From Pseudoxanthomonas broegbernensis (GTDB lineage Bacteria > Pseudomonadota > Gammaproteobacteria > Xanthomonadales > Xanthomonadaceae): DNA of 64,000 nt. Positions 15,916 to 27,284 of this stretch are shown here, piece after piece. The translations under genes and the position numbers were made by a program. The notes below the pieces were generated by a model that made no database searches, had not been told where the DNA came from, and worked only from the letters and a program-made list of their open reading frames with translations. Numbering within the stretch: the first letter of the stretch is position 1; each line of letters starts with the position of its first letter. Location: contig NZ_JACHGU010000001.1 in assembly GCF_014202435.1 (NCBI RefSeq), positions 248,001 to 312,000 on the forward strand. Reading direction: 5' to 3'.

Positions 15916-16362
15916 GTGTTCCAGGGCGAGACCGCCATCACAGTGGACGACAAGGGGCGCGTGGCCATCCCCACGGCCTATCGCGACCTGGTCGCAGGCG
16001 CGTGCGGCAACCGCCTGGTGCTGACCTACAACCCGTTCGAGGCCGGCTGCCTGTGGCTGTACGCGGAGAAGGAATGGCAGCGGGTCCGCGACGAGGTCAT
16101 GGCCAAGCCCAACACCCAGCGCGTGGTCCGGGTCCTGCAGCAGAAGCTGGTCGGTTCCTCGGCCGTGCTGGAGCTGGACGCCAACGGCCGCATCGGCGTG
16201 CCTTCCAGCCACCGCAACGCGGTGGGCATCGAGAAGAAGGCGGTGCTGCTGGGCATGGGCGACAAGTTCGAACTGTGGAGCGAGCAGGCCCATCGCGCAT
16301 TGATCCAGCAGACGCTGTCTGACGGGGATCTGGGCGATGGATTGCTCGACCTGCGGTTGTGA
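15916..16362 (+). CDS. mraZ: MraZ, transcriptional repressor of the dcw cluster
   Basis: The 148-residue protein carries two AbrB-like SpoVT/MraZ halves. Each half has a DxxGR motif: [13 protein letters not shown] at about residues 11-23 and [13 protein letters not shown] at about 88-100. MraZ binds the phased repeats just upstream and represses its own operon. The start is a GTG at 15916 giving [15 protein letters not shown], the family N-terminus; the Shine-Dalgarno is weak. The TGA stop overlaps the rsmH start by 4 bp. Confidence 0.96.
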   Translation: MFQGETAITVDDKGRVAIPTAYRDLVAGACGNRLVLTYNPFEAGCLWLYAEKEWQRVRDEVMAKPNTQRVVRVLQQKLVGSSAVLELDANGRIGVPSSHRNAVGIEKKAVLLGMGDKFELWSEQAHRALIQQTLSDGDLGDGLLDLRL

Positions 16363-17354
16363 GCCGGGGTGCCCGGATGCGCGAACAGGCGCAGTCCGGT
16401 CACCCGGTGCCGCAGACGCCGGCGGCGCACCTGCCGGTGCTGTTCGCGCAGGTGATGGACGGGCTGCGGGTGATCGAGGACGGACGTTACCTGGACGGCA
16501 CCTTCGGGCGCGGCGGCCATGCGCGCGGGGTGCTGCAACGACTCGGCCCGGGAGGCCGGCTGCTGCTGATGGACAAGGACCCGGAAGCGATCGCGGAGGC
16601 CGAGGCCAGCTTCGGCGGCGATGCGCGCGTGTCGATCCGGCGCGGCAGCTTCGCCGCGCTCGGCGGCTGGGAGCAGGCGCAGGGCCTGGATGGCGTGCTG
16701 TTCGACCTGGGCGTGTCCTCGCCGCAGCTTGACCAGGCGCAGCGCGGCTTTTCCTTCGGCAAGGATGGCCCGCTGGACATGCGCATGGACCCGGAGTCGG
16801 GCCGGAGCGCGGCACAGTGGCTGGCGGACGCCGACGAGGCGGAGATCGCCGACGTGCTGTGGCGCTACGGCGAGGAGCGGCAGAGCCGGCGCATCGCCCG
16901 CGCCCTCGTCGCCCGCCGCGCACAGCAGCCGATCGAGCGCACCGCGCAACTGGCCGAGCTCATCGCCTCGGCCATGCCGCGCGGCAAATCCGGTGCCGAC
17001 AAGAGCCGGATCCACCCCGCCACCCGCAGCTTCCAGGCCATCCGCATCCACATCAACCGCGAGCTGGCCGACCTGGAGGCCGGGCTGGATGCGGCCCTGG
17101 CCGCGCTCAGGCCCGGCGGCCGGCTGGCGGTGATCAGCTTCCACTCGCTGGAGGACCGCATCGTCAAGCGCTTCGTCGCCGGCCACGCCAAGGCGCCGCC
17201 GGCCAACCGCCGGCTGCCCCCGGCGCAGGCCTTCGTGCCGGCGCTGGCCGCCATCGGCGGGGCGATCCGCGCCGAAGAGGACGAGCTGGCCGCCAACCCG
17301 CGCGCGCGCAGCGCGGTGCTGCGGGTGGCGCAGAAGCTGGAGCGACAGCCATGA
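16359..17354 (+). CDS. rsmH: 16S rRNA (cytosine-1402-N4)-methyltransferase
   Basis: RsmH (MraW) methylates N4 of C1402, the same base modified by RsmI encoded at 13916. The 331-residue SAM-dependent enzyme shows [28 protein letters not shown] (SAM loop), [12 protein letters not shown] and RGFSF. The C-terminal motif [18 protein letters not shown] is also typical. The GTG start at 16359 overlaps mraZ by 4 bp. An ATG at 16377 would shorten it by six residues and leave a gap, so I prefer the GTG. The stop overlaps ftsL by 4 bp. Confidence 0.96.
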   Translation: MSRGARMREQAQSGHPVPQTPAAHLPVLFAQVMDGLRVIEDGRYLDGTFGRGGHARGVLQRLGPGGRLLLMDKDPEAIAEAEASFGGDARVSIRRGSFAALGGWEQAQGLDGVLFDLGVSSPQLDQAQRGFSFGKDGPLDMRMDPESGRSAAQWLADADEAEIADVLWRYGEERQSRRIARALVARRAQQPIERTAQLAELIASAMPRGKSGADKSRIHPATRSFQAIRIHINRELADLEAGLDAALAALRPGGRLAVISFHSLEDRIVKRFVAGHAKAPPANRRLPPAQAFVPALAAIGGAIRAEEDELAANPRARSAVLRVAQKLERQP

Positions 17355-17614
17355 GCCGCCTGCTGCTCGTCGCCCTGCTGCTGGCCACGGTGGGCAGCGC
17401 CATCGGCGTGGTCTACGAGCGCTACCGCCATCGCCAGTTGTTCGTCGATCTGACCCGGCTGGAGCGCGAGCGCGACGAGCTGAACATCGAGTTCGGCCGA
17501 CTGCAACTGGAGCAGGCCACCTGGGCGCAGGCCAACCGCATCGACCAGCTCGCCCAGTCGCGCCTGGGGATGAAGTTCCCCGAGGCCGACGACATCGTGG
17601 TGGTGCGGCCATGA
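17351..17614 (+). CDS. ftsL: Cell division protein FtsL
   Basis: This 87-residue bitopic protein of the FtsQLB complex acts at the septum. A transmembrane segment occupies about residues 3-20 ([19 protein letters not shown]). It is followed by a periplasmic coiled coil with leucine-zipper spacing ([20 protein letters not shown]). The C-terminal [15 protein letters not shown] matches the conserved FtsL end. Identification rests on position between rsmH and ftsI and on this topology, since FtsL sequences diverge strongly. It overlaps both neighbours by 4 bp. Confidence 0.93.
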   Translation: MSRLLLVALLLATVGSAIGVVYERYRHRQLFVDLTRLERERDELNIEFGRLQLEQATWAQANRIDQLAQSRLGMKFPEADDIVVVRP

Positions 17615-19437
17615 GCGCACCCCGCAGCCACCGCCGCCGCGGCAGCTTCAGCCTGCGCAGCCGGCTGCTGCTGGTCGGCGCCGCGCTGGGCCTGGCCTCG
17701 GTGGCGCTGGTGGGCCGGGCGGCCTACGTGCAACTGGTGGACGCGGACTTCTACCAGCGCCAGGGCGAGGCGCGCTTCGTGCGCGAGATCCCGATCCCGA
17801 CCTCGCGCGGCATGATCACCGACCGCAACGGCGAGCCGGTGGCCGTGTCCACGCCGGTGGAATCGGTGTGGGGCAACCCGCAGGAGCTGCTGCGCCATCC
17901 CGACCGCCTGCCCGAGCTGGCGGCGGCCCTGGGCGTGCCGCTGGACCAGCTCACCAGCCGCCTGTCGCAGCGCGCGGACAAGGAGTTCGTCTACCTCAAA
18001 CGCCGGATCAACCCGGACCAGGCCCGGGCGATCCTGGCGCGCAACGTGCCGGGCGTGTTCTCGCAGCGCGAGTTCCGCCGCTTCTACCCCCAGGGCGAGG
18101 CGATGGCGCACGTGCTGGGCTTCACCAACATCGACGACCGCGGCCAGGAAGGGCTGGAGCTGGCCTTCGACGAATGGCTGCGCGGCAAGCCCGGCAGCAA
18201 GCGCGTGATCCGCGACCGCCACGGCCGCATCGTCGAGAACATCGACCTGGTGCGCGCCGCCGAGCCGGGCAAGGACCTGACCCTGAGCATCGACCGCCGG
18301 ATCCAGTTCCTGGCCTACCGCGAGCTGCGCAACGCGCTGACCGCGCACAAGGCCAGCAGCGGCTCGGTGGTGGTGCTGGACGTGGCCACCGGCGAGGTCC
18401 TGGCCATGGTCAACCTGCCCGGGTACAACCCCAACGCGGTCGCCGGCGGCGCCCAGGACGCCCACCGCAACCGCGCGGTGACCGACCTGGTCGAGCCCGG
18501 CTCGACGATGAAGCCGATCACCGTGGCCGCCGCGCTCAATGCCGGCAGGATCACCGCGGCCACGCGCTTCGACACCAGCCCCGGCTACATGGCGCTGGGC
18601 CGCTACACCATCCGCGACCACCGCAACTACGGGGTGCTGGACGTCACCGGCATCATCACCAAGAGTTCCAACCTGGGCTCGGTGAAGCTGTCCGAGCCGC
18701 TGCCCAACCAGTATTTCTACGACTTCATCCGCGGCTTCGGCTACGGCAGCGCCCCGCACAGCGGCTTTCCCGGCGAGGCGGCCGGGGTGCTGATGCCGCC
18801 GGCGCGGTGGAACGGCCTGACCAAGGCCACCATGTCCTACGGCTACGGCCTGTCGGCCACGCCGCTGCAGATCGCCCAGGCCTACGCGGCGCTGGGCAAC
18901 CATGGCCGGCTGATTCCCCCGACCTTCGTCAAGGGCCAGATCAACGAGCCGCGCCAGGCGGTCAGGCCGGAGATCGCCGACCAGGTGCTGGCGATGATGC
19001 AGACGGTGACCGAGCCGGGCGGCACCGCCACCCAGGCCGCGATCCTGGGCTACCACGTGGCCGGCAAGACCGGCACCGCGCGCCAGGCCGCGGCCGGCGG
19101 CTACGCGCGGCGCTACACCACCACCTTCGCCGGCCTGGTGCCGGCCTCCAACCCGCGCTTCGCCACCGTGGTGGTGATCAACGACCCGCAGAGCGGGTCC
19201 TATTTCGCCGGCCTGGTGTCGGCGCCGGTGTTCCGCAGCGTGATGGAGGATGCGCTGCGGCTGATGGACGTGGCGCCGGACGACATCGAGACCTGGCTGG
19301 CCGCCCAGGCCAAGGGCGAGGCCAGGCGGCAGGCGGCGGTGGCGCCGCTGCCGCAGGCGATCGAGGAGACGTTCGACGATTCGACCATCCCGCCGGCCAT
19401 GGCCGAGCTGGGCGCCGGCGACGGAGGGCGGCCATGA
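17611..19437 (+). CDS. ftsI: Peptidoglycan D,D-transpeptidase FtsI (PBP3)
   Basis: This septal class B penicillin-binding protein cross-links peptidoglycan at the division site together with FtsW. It has 608 residues: a cytoplasmic basic leader, one transmembrane anchor (about 18-40), a dimerisation domain starting at [19 protein letters not shown], and the transpeptidase domain. The active-site tetrad STMK lies in EPGSTMKPI, with SSN in TKSSNLGSV and KTGT in AGKTGTARQ. The length is close to E. coli FtsI (588 aa). ATG 17611 overlaps the ftsL stop. Confidence 0.97.
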   Translation: MSAPRSHRRRGSFSLRSRLLLVGAALGLASVALVGRAAYVQLVDADFYQRQGEARFVREIPIPTSRGMITDRNGEPVAVSTPVESVWGNPQELLRHPDRLPELAAALGVPLDQLTSRLSQRADKEFVYLKRRINPDQARAILARNVPGVFSQREFRRFYPQGEAMAHVLGFTNIDDRGQEGLELAFDEWLRGKPGSKRVIRDRHGRIVENIDLVRAAEPGKDLTLSIDRRIQFLAYRELRNALTAHKASSGSVVVLDVATGEVLAMVNLPGYNPNAVAGGAQDAHRNRAVTDLVEPGSTMKPITVAAALNAGRITAATRFDTSPGYMALGRYTIRDHRNYGVLDVTGIITKSSNLGSVKLSEPLPNQYFYDFIRGFGYGSAPHSGFPGEAAGVLMPPARWNGLTKATMSYGYGLSATPLQIAQAYAALGNHGRLIPPTFVKGQINEPRQAVRPEIADQVLAMMQTVTEPGGTATQAAILGYHVAGKTGTARQAAAGGYARRYTTTFAGLVPASNPRFATVVVINDPQSGSYFAGLVSAPVFRSVMEDALRLMDVAPDDIETWLAAQAKGEARRQAAVAPLPQAIEETFDDSTIPPAMAELGAGDGGRP

Positions 19438-20927
19438 AGCGCCAGGTACCGCTGTCGCTGCTCCTGCCCGACGTCGCGCTGCCGCGCGACATCGTCGTTT
19501 CCGGGCTGGCGATGGACAGCCGCCAGGTCGAGCCGGGCGACGCCTTCGTGGCCATCGACGGCTTCGGCGCGCACGGCCTGGCCTACGCCGGGCAGGCCCG
19601 CGACGCCGGCGCGGCCGCGATCCTGTTCGAGCCACCGGCGCCGGATGCGCACCCGGCGCCGGCCGACGCCATTGCCGTGCCCGGCCTGCGCGCGCGCCTG
19701 GGCGCGATGGGCGACCATTTCCATGGCCATCCCTCCCACGCGATGACGATGGTCGGGGTCACCGGCACCAACGGCAAGACCTCCACCGTGCAGTTGCTGG
19801 CCCAGGCCTGGCACTTGCGCGGCCTGCGCAGCGGCAGCATCGGCACGCTCGGCGCCGGGCGCCACGGCCAGGTGCGGCCGACCGGCTTCACCACCCCGCT
19901 GGTGCTGCGCATGCACGCGCTGCTGGGCGGGCTGCGCGACGAGGGCGTGCAGGCGGTGGCCATGGAGGTCAGCTCGCACGCGCTGGACCAGGGCCGGGTG
20001 GACGGCGTGCGCTTCGACGTGGCGGTGTTCACCAACCTCACCCGCGACCACCTGGACTACCACGGCGACATGGACGCCTACGGCGCGGCCAAGGCGCGGC
20101 TGTTCGCATGGCCGGGGCTGAAGGCGGCGGTGCTGAACCTGGACGACGCCTACGGCCGTCGCCTGCACGCGGCGCTGGCGCCGGATGTACGGGCGGTGGG
20201 CATCAGCTCGCGCGGCCAGGCGGATGCGCGCCTGCGTGCCGAGGAAGTGCGGATGGACGGCCGCGGCATCGCCTTCGAACTGGTGGACGGCGGGCAGTCG
20301 CATCCGGTGCGCTCGCCGCTGCTGGGAAGGTTCAACGTCGACAACCTGCTGGCGGTGGCCGGTGTCATGCATGCGCTGGGCGATGCGCCGGACGCCATCG
20401 CCGCGACCCTGTCGCGGCTGCAGCCGGTGCCCGGGCGCATGAACCGCCTCGGCGGCGACGGTGCGCTGCCCCTGGTGGTGATCGACTACGCGCACACGCC
20501 CGATGCGCTGGAACAGGCCCTTGAGAGCCTGCGCGCGCACGCCGCCGCGCGGCTGGTGTGCGTGTTCGGCTGCGGCGGCGAGCGCGACCGCGGCAAGCGT
20601 CCGCAGATGGCGCGGATCGCCGAGCGGCGCGCCGACCTGGTGATCGTCACCGACGACAACCCGCGCGGCGAGGACGGCGATGCGATCGTGGCCGACATCG
20701 TCGCCGGCTTCGACGCGCCCGCCGGCGCGGCGGTCGAGCGCGACCGCGCCCGCGCCATCGCCCGCGCCATCGGCCAGGCCGGCCCGGACGACATCGTGCT
20801 GGTCGCCGGCAAGGGCCACGAGCCCTACCAGGAGGTGGCCGGCGTGCGCCATCCCTTCGACGACACCCAGGTGGCGCGCGCGGCGCTGGACGCGCGTGCC
20901 GCGCCTGCGCCGGAGGGCCGGGCATGA
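19434..20927 (+). CDS. murE: UDP-N-acetylmuramoyl-tripeptide synthetase MurE (meso-diaminopimelate type)
   Basis: This cytoplasmic ATP-dependent ligase adds the third residue to UDP-MurNAc-dipeptide. The 497-residue protein has the P-loop [11 protein letters not shown] near residue 106, [10 protein letters not shown] and [11 protein letters not shown]. The specificity motif DNPR is present in [10 protein letters not shown], which marks enzymes that add meso-diaminopimelate rather than lysine. Homology and the four-base overlap with ftsI both support ATG 19434. Its dipeptide substrate normally comes from MurD, which is not encoded in this cluster. Confidence 0.97.
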   Translation: MKRQVPLSLLLPDVALPRDIVVSGLAMDSRQVEPGDAFVAIDGFGAHGLAYAGQARDAGAAAILFEPPAPDAHPAPADAIAVPGLRARLGAMGDHFHGHPSHAMTMVGVTGTNGKTSTVQLLAQAWHLRGLRSGSIGTLGAGRHGQVRPTGFTTPLVLRMHALLGGLRDEGVQAVAMEVSSHALDQGRVDGVRFDVAVFTNLTRDHLDYHGDMDAYGAAKARLFAWPGLKAAVLNLDDAYGRRLHAALAPDVRAVGISSRGQADARLRAEEVRMDGRGIAFELVDGGQSHPVRSPLLGRFNVDNLLAVAGVMHALGDAPDAIAATLSRLQPVPGRMNRLGGDGALPLVVIDYAHTPDALEQALESLRAHAAARLVCVFGCGGERDRGKRPQMARIAERRADLVIVTDDNPRGEDGDAIVADIVAGFDAPAGAAVERDRARAIARAIGQAGPDDIVLVAGKGHEPYQEVAGVRHPFDDTQVARAALDARAAPAPEGRA

Positions 20928-22360
20928 ACCGCCTCCCGCTCTCGCTGATCGCGCACTGGGCCGGCGGCGAACTGCACGGCGAGGACGTGGCGGTGGACGC
21001 CATCGTCCACGACACCCGCGCGCTGGCCGCCGGCGGCTTGTACGTGGCGCTGCGCGGCGAGCGCTTCGACGGCCACGACTTCGCCGCCGAGGCGGTGGCC
21101 CGCGGCGCGGTGGCGCTGCTGGTCGAGCGCCCGCTGCAGGTGGAGGCGCCGCAGGTGGTGGTGGCCGACAGCCAGCGCGCGCTGGCCGGCATTGCCGCCG
21201 GCCTGCAGCGCGACCGCCCGGCCCGGGTGGTCGCCATCACCGGCAGCAACGGCAAGACCACGGTCAAGGCGCTGGTGCTGTCGATCCTGCAGCGCGCCGG
21301 CAAGGCGTATGCCAACCCCGGCAACCGCAACAACGAGATCGGCCTGCCGCTGGCGGTGATCGACGCGCCCGAGGATGCCGACTTCGCCGTCTACGAGATG
21401 GGCGCCGGCAAGCCCGGCGACATCGCCTACCTGGCCGCAGTGGCGCCGCCGCACGTGGCCCTGGTCAACAACGTCGCCGCCGCGCACCTGGAGCGGATGG
21501 GCAGCCTGCTGGGCGTGGCCCGGACCAAGGGCGCGATCTACCAGGCCCTGGGCGAAGGCGGGGTGGCGGTGGTCAACGCCGACGACGCCTTCGGCGCGTG
21601 GTTCGAGCAGGAGGCGATCGGCGCCGCCGACGGTGGACGCCGGGTGCTGCGCTTCGGCCTGGAGAGCGGCGCCGAGGTGAGCGCGCGCGACATCCGCGCC
21701 GCCGGGGACGGCAGCCGCTTCGTGCTGGTCGCCCCGCAGGGCGAGGCCGAGGTGGCGCTGGCGCTGCCCGGCCGCCACAACCTGCGCAACGCGCTGGCCG
21801 CCGCCGCCATCGCCCTGGCCTGCGAAGTGCCGCTGGCGGTCATCGCCGCCGGGCTGGCCCAGGCGCGGCCGGTGCCGGGCCGGCAGGTGGCGCACGCGCT
21901 GGCGGGCGGTATCCAGCTCGTCGACGACAGCTACAACGCCAACCCGGGCTCGCTGGCGGCCGCCATCCAGACCCTGGCGGCCTGCGGCGGCGAAGGCTGG
22001 CTGGTGCTGGGCGACATGCGCGAACTCGGCCCCGACGCCGAGGCGCTGCACGCACAGGCCGGCCGCCACGCGCGCGAGGCCGGGCTGTCCCGGCTGTATG
22101 CGCTCGGTCCGCTGAGCGCGGCGGCCGCGGGCGCCTTCGGCGAGGGTGGCCGGGTGTTCGCCAGCCATGCGGAACTGGCCGCGGCGCTGCGGGCGGACAT
22201 CGGCGCGGCCGGGAGCCGGGAAGCGAAGGGCCAGGCGCAGGTGGACGGCGGCGTGCCGCGGCCGCTGCCGACCGTGCTGGTGAAGGGGTCGCGCGGCAGC
22301 GCGATGGATCGGATCGTGAACGCGCTGCTGGCGCAAGGGGACGCTACGGATGCTGCTTGA
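20924..22360 (+). CDS. murF: UDP-N-acetylmuramoyl-tripeptide-D-alanyl-D-alanine ligase MurF
   Basis: MurF attaches the D-Ala-D-Ala made by Ddl (encoded at 27281) to complete the muramoyl pentapeptide. The 478-residue ligase shows [22 protein letters not shown] in the N-domain, P-loop [11 protein letters not shown] near residue 106, [11 protein letters not shown], and [14 protein letters not shown] in the C-terminal domain. It overlaps murE by 4 bp and mraY by 11 bp, the largest overlap in the cluster. Confidence 0.97.
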   Translation: MNRLPLSLIAHWAGGELHGEDVAVDAIVHDTRALAAGGLYVALRGERFDGHDFAAEAVARGAVALLVERPLQVEAPQVVVADSQRALAGIAAGLQRDRPARVVAITGSNGKTTVKALVLSILQRAGKAYANPGNRNNEIGLPLAVIDAPEDADFAVYEMGAGKPGDIAYLAAVAPPHVALVNNVAAAHLERMGSLLGVARTKGAIYQALGEGGVAVVNADDAFGAWFEQEAIGAADGGRRVLRFGLESGAEVSARDIRAAGDGSRFVLVAPQGEAEVALALPGRHNLRNALAAAAIALACEVPLAVIAAGLAQARPVPGRQVAHALAGGIQLVDDSYNANPGSLAAAIQTLAACGGEGWLVLGDMRELGPDAEALHAQAGRHAREAGLSRLYALGPLSAAAAGAFGEGGRVFASHAELAAALRADIGAAGSREAKGQAQVDGGVPRPLPTVLVKGSRGSAMDRIVNALLAQGDATDAA

Positions 22361-23435
22361 ACTGGCGCGCTGGCTGCAGGGACTGGAGAACTTCTTCGGC
22401 CTGTTCGGCTACCTGACCTTCCGCGGCATCCTGGCGGCGCTGACGGCGCTGTTCCTGTCGCTGTGGTGGGGGCCGGCGGTGATCCGCAGGCTCGGCCAGC
22501 TCAAGGGCGGCCAGCCGATCCGCAAGGACGGCCCGCAGTCGCACTTCTCCAAGGCCGGCACGCCGACCATGGGTGGGGCGCTGATCCTGTTCACCGTGCT
22601 GGCCTCGGTGCTGCTGTGGGGCGACCTGCGCAACAAGTACGTGTGGACGGTGCTGCTGGTGATGCTGGCCTACGGCGCCATCGGCTGGTACGACGACTGG
22701 ATCAAGATCGTGCGGCGCGACCCCAACGGCCTGAAGTCGCGCTGGAAGTACCTGCTGCAGTCGGTCTTCGGGCTGGCCGCCGGCCTGTACCTGTACCTGT
22801 ACGCCGACGTGCCGGCGGCCACCACGTTCTACGTGCCGCTGTTCAAGTCCATCGCCTTGCCGCTGGCGGGGGTGGGCTTCGTGGCCATCGCCTACTTCTG
22901 GATCGTCGGCTTCTCCAACGCGGTCAACCTCACCGACGGCCTGGACGGGCTGGCGATCATGCCCACCGTGCTGGTCGCCTGCGGCCTGGGCGTGTTCGCC
23001 TATGCCTCGGGCAACGCGGTGTTCTCCAACTACCTGCAGATCCCGCAGGTGCCCGGCGCCGGCGAGCTGACCATCATCTGCGCGGCCATCGCCGGGGCGG
23101 GGCTGGGCTTCCTGTGGTTCAACACCTACCCGGCGATGGTGTTCATGGGCGACATCGGCGCGCTGGCGCTGGGCGCGGTGCTGGGCGCCATCGCGGTGAT
23201 CGTGCGCCAGGAGCTGGTGCTGGTGGTCATGGGTGGCATCTTCGTCATCGAGACCCTGTCGGTGATGATCCAGGTGGCCTCGTTCAAGCTCACCGGCAAG
23301 CGCGTGTTCCGGATGGCGCCGATCCACCACCACTTCGAGCTGAAGGGCTGGCCGGAGCCGCGGGTGATCGTCCGCTTCTGGATCATCTCGGTGATCCTCG
23401 TGCTGGTCGGCCTGGCCACGCTGAAGGTGCGCTGA
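22350..23435 (+). CDS. mraY: Phospho-N-acetylmuramoyl-pentapeptide transferase MraY
   Basis: This polytopic inner-membrane enzyme transfers phospho-MurNAc-pentapeptide to undecaprenyl phosphate, forming lipid I. It has 361 residues (E. coli 360) and about ten membrane segments. Conserved motifs are [11 protein letters not shown] (residues ~68), [21 protein letters not shown] with the catalytic aspartates, and [15 protein letters not shown] near the C-terminus. Its TGA stop shares one base with the ftsW ATG, leaving no room for the murD that sits here in E. coli. Confidence 0.98.
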   Translation: MLLELARWLQGLENFFGLFGYLTFRGILAALTALFLSLWWGPAVIRRLGQLKGGQPIRKDGPQSHFSKAGTPTMGGALILFTVLASVLLWGDLRNKYVWTVLLVMLAYGAIGWYDDWIKIVRRDPNGLKSRWKYLLQSVFGLAAGLYLYLYADVPAATTFYVPLFKSIALPLAGVGFVAIAYFWIVGFSNAVNLTDGLDGLAIMPTVLVACGLGVFAYASGNAVFSNYLQIPQVPGAGELTIICAAIAGAGLGFLWFNTYPAMVFMGDIGALALGAVLGAIAVIVRQELVLVVMGGIFVIETLSVMIQVASFKLTGKRVFRMAPIHHHFELKGWPEPRVIVRFWIISVILVLVGLATLKVR

Positions 23436-24763
23436 TGAACGACCTCTCGCGCCAGGCGACCCGGCTGGAGGCCATCGGCGGCCGCTACGACCCGTGGCTG
23501 TACGGCGCGGTGGCGGCGCTGGCCTGCCTGGGCGTGGTGATGGTCGCCTCGGCCTCGATCGCCGTGGGCGAGAACCTGGGCGTGGGCCCGTTCCACTACC
23601 TGGTGCGGCACGTGTTCTTCGTCGCCGTCGGCATCGGCCTGGCGGTCGTGGCCATGCGCACCGAGCTGAAGACGGTGGAAAGGTACAACCAGCTCCTGCT
23701 GCTGGGCTGCGTGGTGCTGCTGGTGCTGCCGTGGCTGCCGGGCCTGGGCGTGAGCGTCAACGGCGCCCGGCGCTGGATCAACCTGGGCCTGTCGCGGTTC
23801 CAGGTGGTGGAGGCGGTGAAGGTGCTCTACATCGTCTGGCTGGCCAGCTACCTGGTGCGCTTCCGCGACGAGGTCAACGCCACCTGGGCGGCGATGCTCA
23901 AGCCGCTGGGCGTGGCCGTGCTGCTGGTGGGCATGCTGCTGGCCCAGCCCGACTTCGGCTCGGCCACGCTGCTGCTGGCGATCACCGCCGGCATGCTGGT
24001 GCTGGGCGGGGTGAACCTGCCGCGGATGTCGCTGCCGGTGGTGATCGGCCTGCCCCTGCTGGCGGCGGTGGCCATCTTCGAGCCGTACCGCATGCGCCGC
24101 ATCACCTCGTTCCTGGACCCGTGGGCCGACCAGCTCGGCTCGGGCTACCAGTTGAGCAACGCGCTGATGGCGGTGGGCCGCGGCGAATGGTTCGGCGTGG
24201 GCCTGGGCGCCTCGGTGCAGAAGCTCAACTACCTGCCCGAGGCGCATACCGATTTCATCTTCTCGGTGATCGCCGAGGAACTGGGCTTCGCCGGTGTGTG
24301 CACGGTGGTGGGGCTGTACGCGCTGCTGGTGGGCCGTGCCCTGTACCTGGGCCTGAAGTGCGTGGAGATGCGCCGCCATTTCCCCGGCTACGTGGCGTTC
24401 GGCGTGGGCCTGTGGATCGGCATGCAGAGCTTCGTGTCCATCGGCGTCAACCTGGGCGTGCTGCCGACCAAGGGCCTGACCCTGCCGCTGGTGTCCTCCG
24501 GCGGCTCCAGCGTGATGATGACCTGCGTGGCCATCGGCCTGCTGCTGCGCGTGTCCTACGAACTGGATCGCGCCGAGCGGCAGGTCGCGCGCCTGCGCCA
24601 GGATGCCGCGCCGGCGGAGCCCGCCGACGAATCCCCGACCGTGGCGCCGGTGTCCGCCGGTGCCTACCGCAGCGCGGTGCGGGGCGCTGCGGCGAGTGCG
24701 CCGGTCGCCAGGCACGGGCGCGGCACCTCGCGGGTCGAGCCGACCTTCGGGGGCTTCGCATGA
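23435..24763 (+). CDS. ftsW: Septal peptidoglycan polymerase FtsW (SEDS family)
   Basis: FtsW polymerises lipid II glycan strands at the septum in partnership with FtsI. The 442-residue protein has about ten membrane helices, preceded by a cytoplasmic leader. SEDS signatures include [53 protein letters not shown] and [14 protein letters not shown] ~60-residue Ala/Arg/Pro-rich cytoplasmic tail ends the protein. It directly follows mraY, and its stop overlaps murG by 4 bp. Confidence 0.97.
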   Translation: MNDLSRQATRLEAIGGRYDPWLYGAVAALACLGVVMVASASIAVGENLGVGPFHYLVRHVFFVAVGIGLAVVAMRTELKTVERYNQLLLLGCVVLLVLPWLPGLGVSVNGARRWINLGLSRFQVVEAVKVLYIVWLASYLVRFRDEVNATWAAMLKPLGVAVLLVGMLLAQPDFGSATLLLAITAGMLVLGGVNLPRMSLPVVIGLPLLAAVAIFEPYRMRRITSFLDPWADQLGSGYQLSNALMAVGRGEWFGVGLGASVQKLNYLPEAHTDFIFSVIAEELGFAGVCTVVGLYALLVGRALYLGLKCVEMRRHFPGYVAFGVGLWIGMQSFVSIGVNLGVLPTKGLTLPLVSSGGSSVMMTCVAIGLLLRVSYELDRAERQVARLRQDAAPAEPADESPTVAPVSAGAYRSAVRGAAASAPVARHGRGTSRVEPTFGGFA

Positions 24764-25848
24764 ACGGTCGCCCGGTGATGGTGATGGCCGGCGGCACCGG
24801 CGGGCACATCTTCCCGGCGCTGGCCGTGGCCGACGAACTGCTCGCGCGCGGTGTGCCGGTGGTGTGGCTGGGCGCGGCCGGGGCGATGGAGACGCGGCTG
24901 GTGCCGCGGCACGGCATCGAGATCGATACGCTGCCCATCGCCGGGGTGCGCGGCAAGGGCGCGCTGGCGCTGCTGGGCGCGCCGCTGGCGCTGCTGCAGG
25001 CGGTCAACGCCGCGCGCGCGGCGCTGCGCCGGCGCCGGCCGCGGGCGGTGATCGGCTTCGGCGGCTTCGCTTCCGGGCCCGGCGGGCTGGCGGCGCGGCT
25101 GGCCGGGCTGCCGCTGCTGGTGCACGAACAGAACCGCGCGCCGGGCCTGACCAACCGGGTACTGGCACGGGTCGCCCGGCGCACGCTGGCCGGCTTTCCC
25201 GGCAGCTTCGCCCGCGAGGAAGTCACCGGCAACCCGGTGCGCGCGCAGATTGCCGCGCTGCCACCGCCCGGCGAGCGTCTGGCAGGCCGCGAAGGCCCCC
25301 TGCGCCTGCTGGTGCTGGGCGGCAGCCAGGGCGCGCGCGCGCTCAACCAGGCCCTGCCGCGCGCGCTGGCCGCGCTCGCCGGCACGGCGATCCGGGTGCG
25401 CCACCAGTGCGGGGAAAAGCTGCACGACGAGGCCGTGCGCGCCTACGCCGAGGCCGGGGTGGAGGCCGCGGTGGAGGCGTTCATCGCCGACATGGCCGCC
25501 GCCTACGCCTGGGCCGACCTGGTGGTGTGCCGCGCCGGCGCCTCGACCCTGGCCGAACTGTGCGCGGCCGGCGTGGGCAGCGTGCTGGTGCCGTTCGCCG
25601 CCGCGGTCGACGACCACCAGACCCGCAACGCCGAGTACCTGGTCGAGCACGGCGCCGCGCGGCTGCTGAAGCAGGACGCGGACCTGGCTGCGAACCTGGA
25701 ACCCGTGCTGCGCGCCCTGGCCGCCGACCCGGCGCGCCGGCTGGCGATGGCCCAGGCCGCGCGCACGCTGGCCCGCCCCGACGCGGCCGCGCGCATCGCC
25801 GGCATCGTCCTCGAAGAATCCCTCACCGAACCTGGAGCTTGCGCATGA
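24760..25848 (+). CDS. murG: UDP-GlcNAc:lipid I N-acetylglucosaminyltransferase MurG
   Basis: MurG adds GlcNAc to lipid I at the inner face of the membrane to make lipid II. The 362-residue GT-B enzyme has the glycine-rich loop [17 protein letters not shown] at residues 9-25, [25 protein letters not shown], and the C-domain [12 protein letters not shown] and [15 protein letters not shown]. It overlaps ftsW and murC by four bases each. The length matches E. coli MurG (355 aa). Confidence 0.97.
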   Translation: MNGRPVMVMAGGTGGHIFPALAVADELLARGVPVVWLGAAGAMETRLVPRHGIEIDTLPIAGVRGKGALALLGAPLALLQAVNAARAALRRRRPRAVIGFGGFASGPGGLAARLAGLPLLVHEQNRAPGLTNRVLARVARRTLAGFPGSFAREEVTGNPVRAQIAALPPPGERLAGREGPLRLLVLGGSQGARALNQALPRALAALAGTAIRVRHQCGEKLHDEAVRAYAEAGVEAAVEAFIADMAAAYAWADLVVCRAGASTLAELCAAGVGSVLVPFAAAVDDHQTRNAEYLVEHGAARLLKQDADLAANLEPVLRALAADPARRLAMAQAARTLARPDAAARIAGIVLEESLTEPGACA

Positions 25849-27284
25849 TCCGCCGCCTCGACGACACCGACGACCTGGTGCGCGCCTTCCCGCGCGTGCA
25901 CTTCGTCGGCATCGGCGGCACCGGCATGAGCGGCATCGCCGAGGTGATGCTGACCCTGGGCTACGAGGTGTCCGGCTCGGACACCGCCGACAACGCCGCC
26001 ACCCGCCGCCTGGTGCGGCTGGGCGCGCGCATCGTCCGCGGCCACTCGGCGGCCAACGTGCTGGGCACCGACTGCGTGGTGGTCTCCAGCGCCATCCGCG
26101 AGGACAACCCCGAGCTGATGGAGGCACGCAGCCAGCGCATCCCCATCGTGCCGCGCGCGGCGATGCTGGCCGAGCTGATGCGCTTCCGCCGCGGAATAGC
26201 GGTGGCCGGCACCCACGGCAAGACCACCACCACCAGCCTGGCCGCCGCGGTGCTCAGCGAGGGCGGGCTGGACCCGACCTTCGTCATCGGCGGGCAGCTG
26301 CTGGCCGCCGGCGCCAACGCCAAGCTCGGCGGCGGCCGCTGGCTGGTGGCCGAGGCCGACGAGAGCGACGGCAGCTTCCTGCGCCTGAGCCCACTGGTGG
26401 CGGTGATCACCAACATCGACGCCGACCACCTGGAGAACTACGGCGGCGACTTCGCCCGCCTGCAGTCGGCCTTCGACGAATTCCTCAAGCGCCTGCCGTT
26501 CTACGGCCTGGCGGTGCTGTGCATCGACGACCCGGAAGTGGCCGCGCTGGCCGCGCGCACGCCCCGCCACGTGATGACCTACGGCACCGCCGCGGGCGCG
26601 GACGTGCGCGCCGACGACATCGTCCAGGACGGCGGCCGCATGCGCTTCACCCTGCGCCTGCCCGAGGGCGCGACGGTGCCGGTGACCCTGGCGCTGCCGG
26701 GCCGCCACAACGTGCTCAACGCCCTGGCGGCGGCGGCGGTGGCGTGGCAACTGGGGGTGCCCTCGGCAAGCATCGCCTCGGCGCTGGAGAAGTTCGCCGG
26801 CATCGGCCGGCGCTTCAACGACCTGGGCGAGGTGGCCACCGCGGCCGGCGCGCGCGTGCGCATCGTCGACGACTACGGACACCACCCGAAGGAACTGGCC
26901 GCGGTGCTGGCCGCCGCCCGCGGAGGCTGGCCGGACCGGCGCCTGGTGGTGGCCTTCCAGCCGCACCGCTACACCCGCACCCGCGACCAGTTCGACGCCT
27001 TCGCCGCGGTGCTGTCGGAAGCCGACGCGCTGGTGCTCAGCGAGGTCTACCCGGCCGGCGAGGCGCCGATCCCCGGGGCCGACGCGCGCGCCCTGGCCCG
27101 CGCCATCCGCGCCCGCGGCCGCAGCGAGCCGGTGGTGGTCGGGCAGGTGGCCGACCTGGCCCAGGTGCTGCCCGACGTGCTGCAGGACGGCGACCTGCTG
27201 CTGATGATGGGCGCCGGCGACATCGGCTACATCGCCCAGCAGATCGCCAGCGAGGGTTTCGCCGCCGCCGGAGGCCAGGCATGA
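25845..27284 (+). CDS. murC: UDP-N-acetylmuramate-L-alanine ligase MurC
   Basis: MurC is the first muramyl ligase, joining L-Ala to UDP-MurNAc. The 479-residue product shows the Rossmann-like [17 protein letters not shown], the P-loop [14 protein letters not shown] near residue 121, [13 protein letters not shown] and [15 protein letters not shown]. The length fits the family (~470-490). It lies between murG and ddlB with four-base overlaps on both sides. The next ligase in the pathway (MurD or MurD2) is not encoded in the window. Confidence 0.97.
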   Translation: MIRRLDDTDDLVRAFPRVHFVGIGGTGMSGIAEVMLTLGYEVSGSDTADNAATRRLVRLGARIVRGHSAANVLGTDCVVVSSAIREDNPELMEARSQRIPIVPRAAMLAELMRFRRGIAVAGTHGKTTTTSLAAAVLSEGGLDPTFVIGGQLLAAGANAKLGGGRWLVAEADESDGSFLRLSPLVAVITNIDADHLENYGGDFARLQSAFDEFLKRLPFYGLAVLCIDDPEVAALAARTPRHVMTYGTAAGADVRADDIVQDGGRMRFTLRLPEGATVPVTLALPGRHNVLNALAAAAVAWQLGVPSASIASALEKFAGIGRRFNDLGEVATAAGARVRIVDDYGHHPKELAAVLAAARGGWPDRRLVVAFQPHRYTRTRDQFDAFAAVLSEADALVLSEVYPAGEAPIPGADARALARAIRARGRSEPVVVGQVADLAQVLPDVLQDGDLLLMMGAGDIGYIAQQIASEGFAAAGGQA

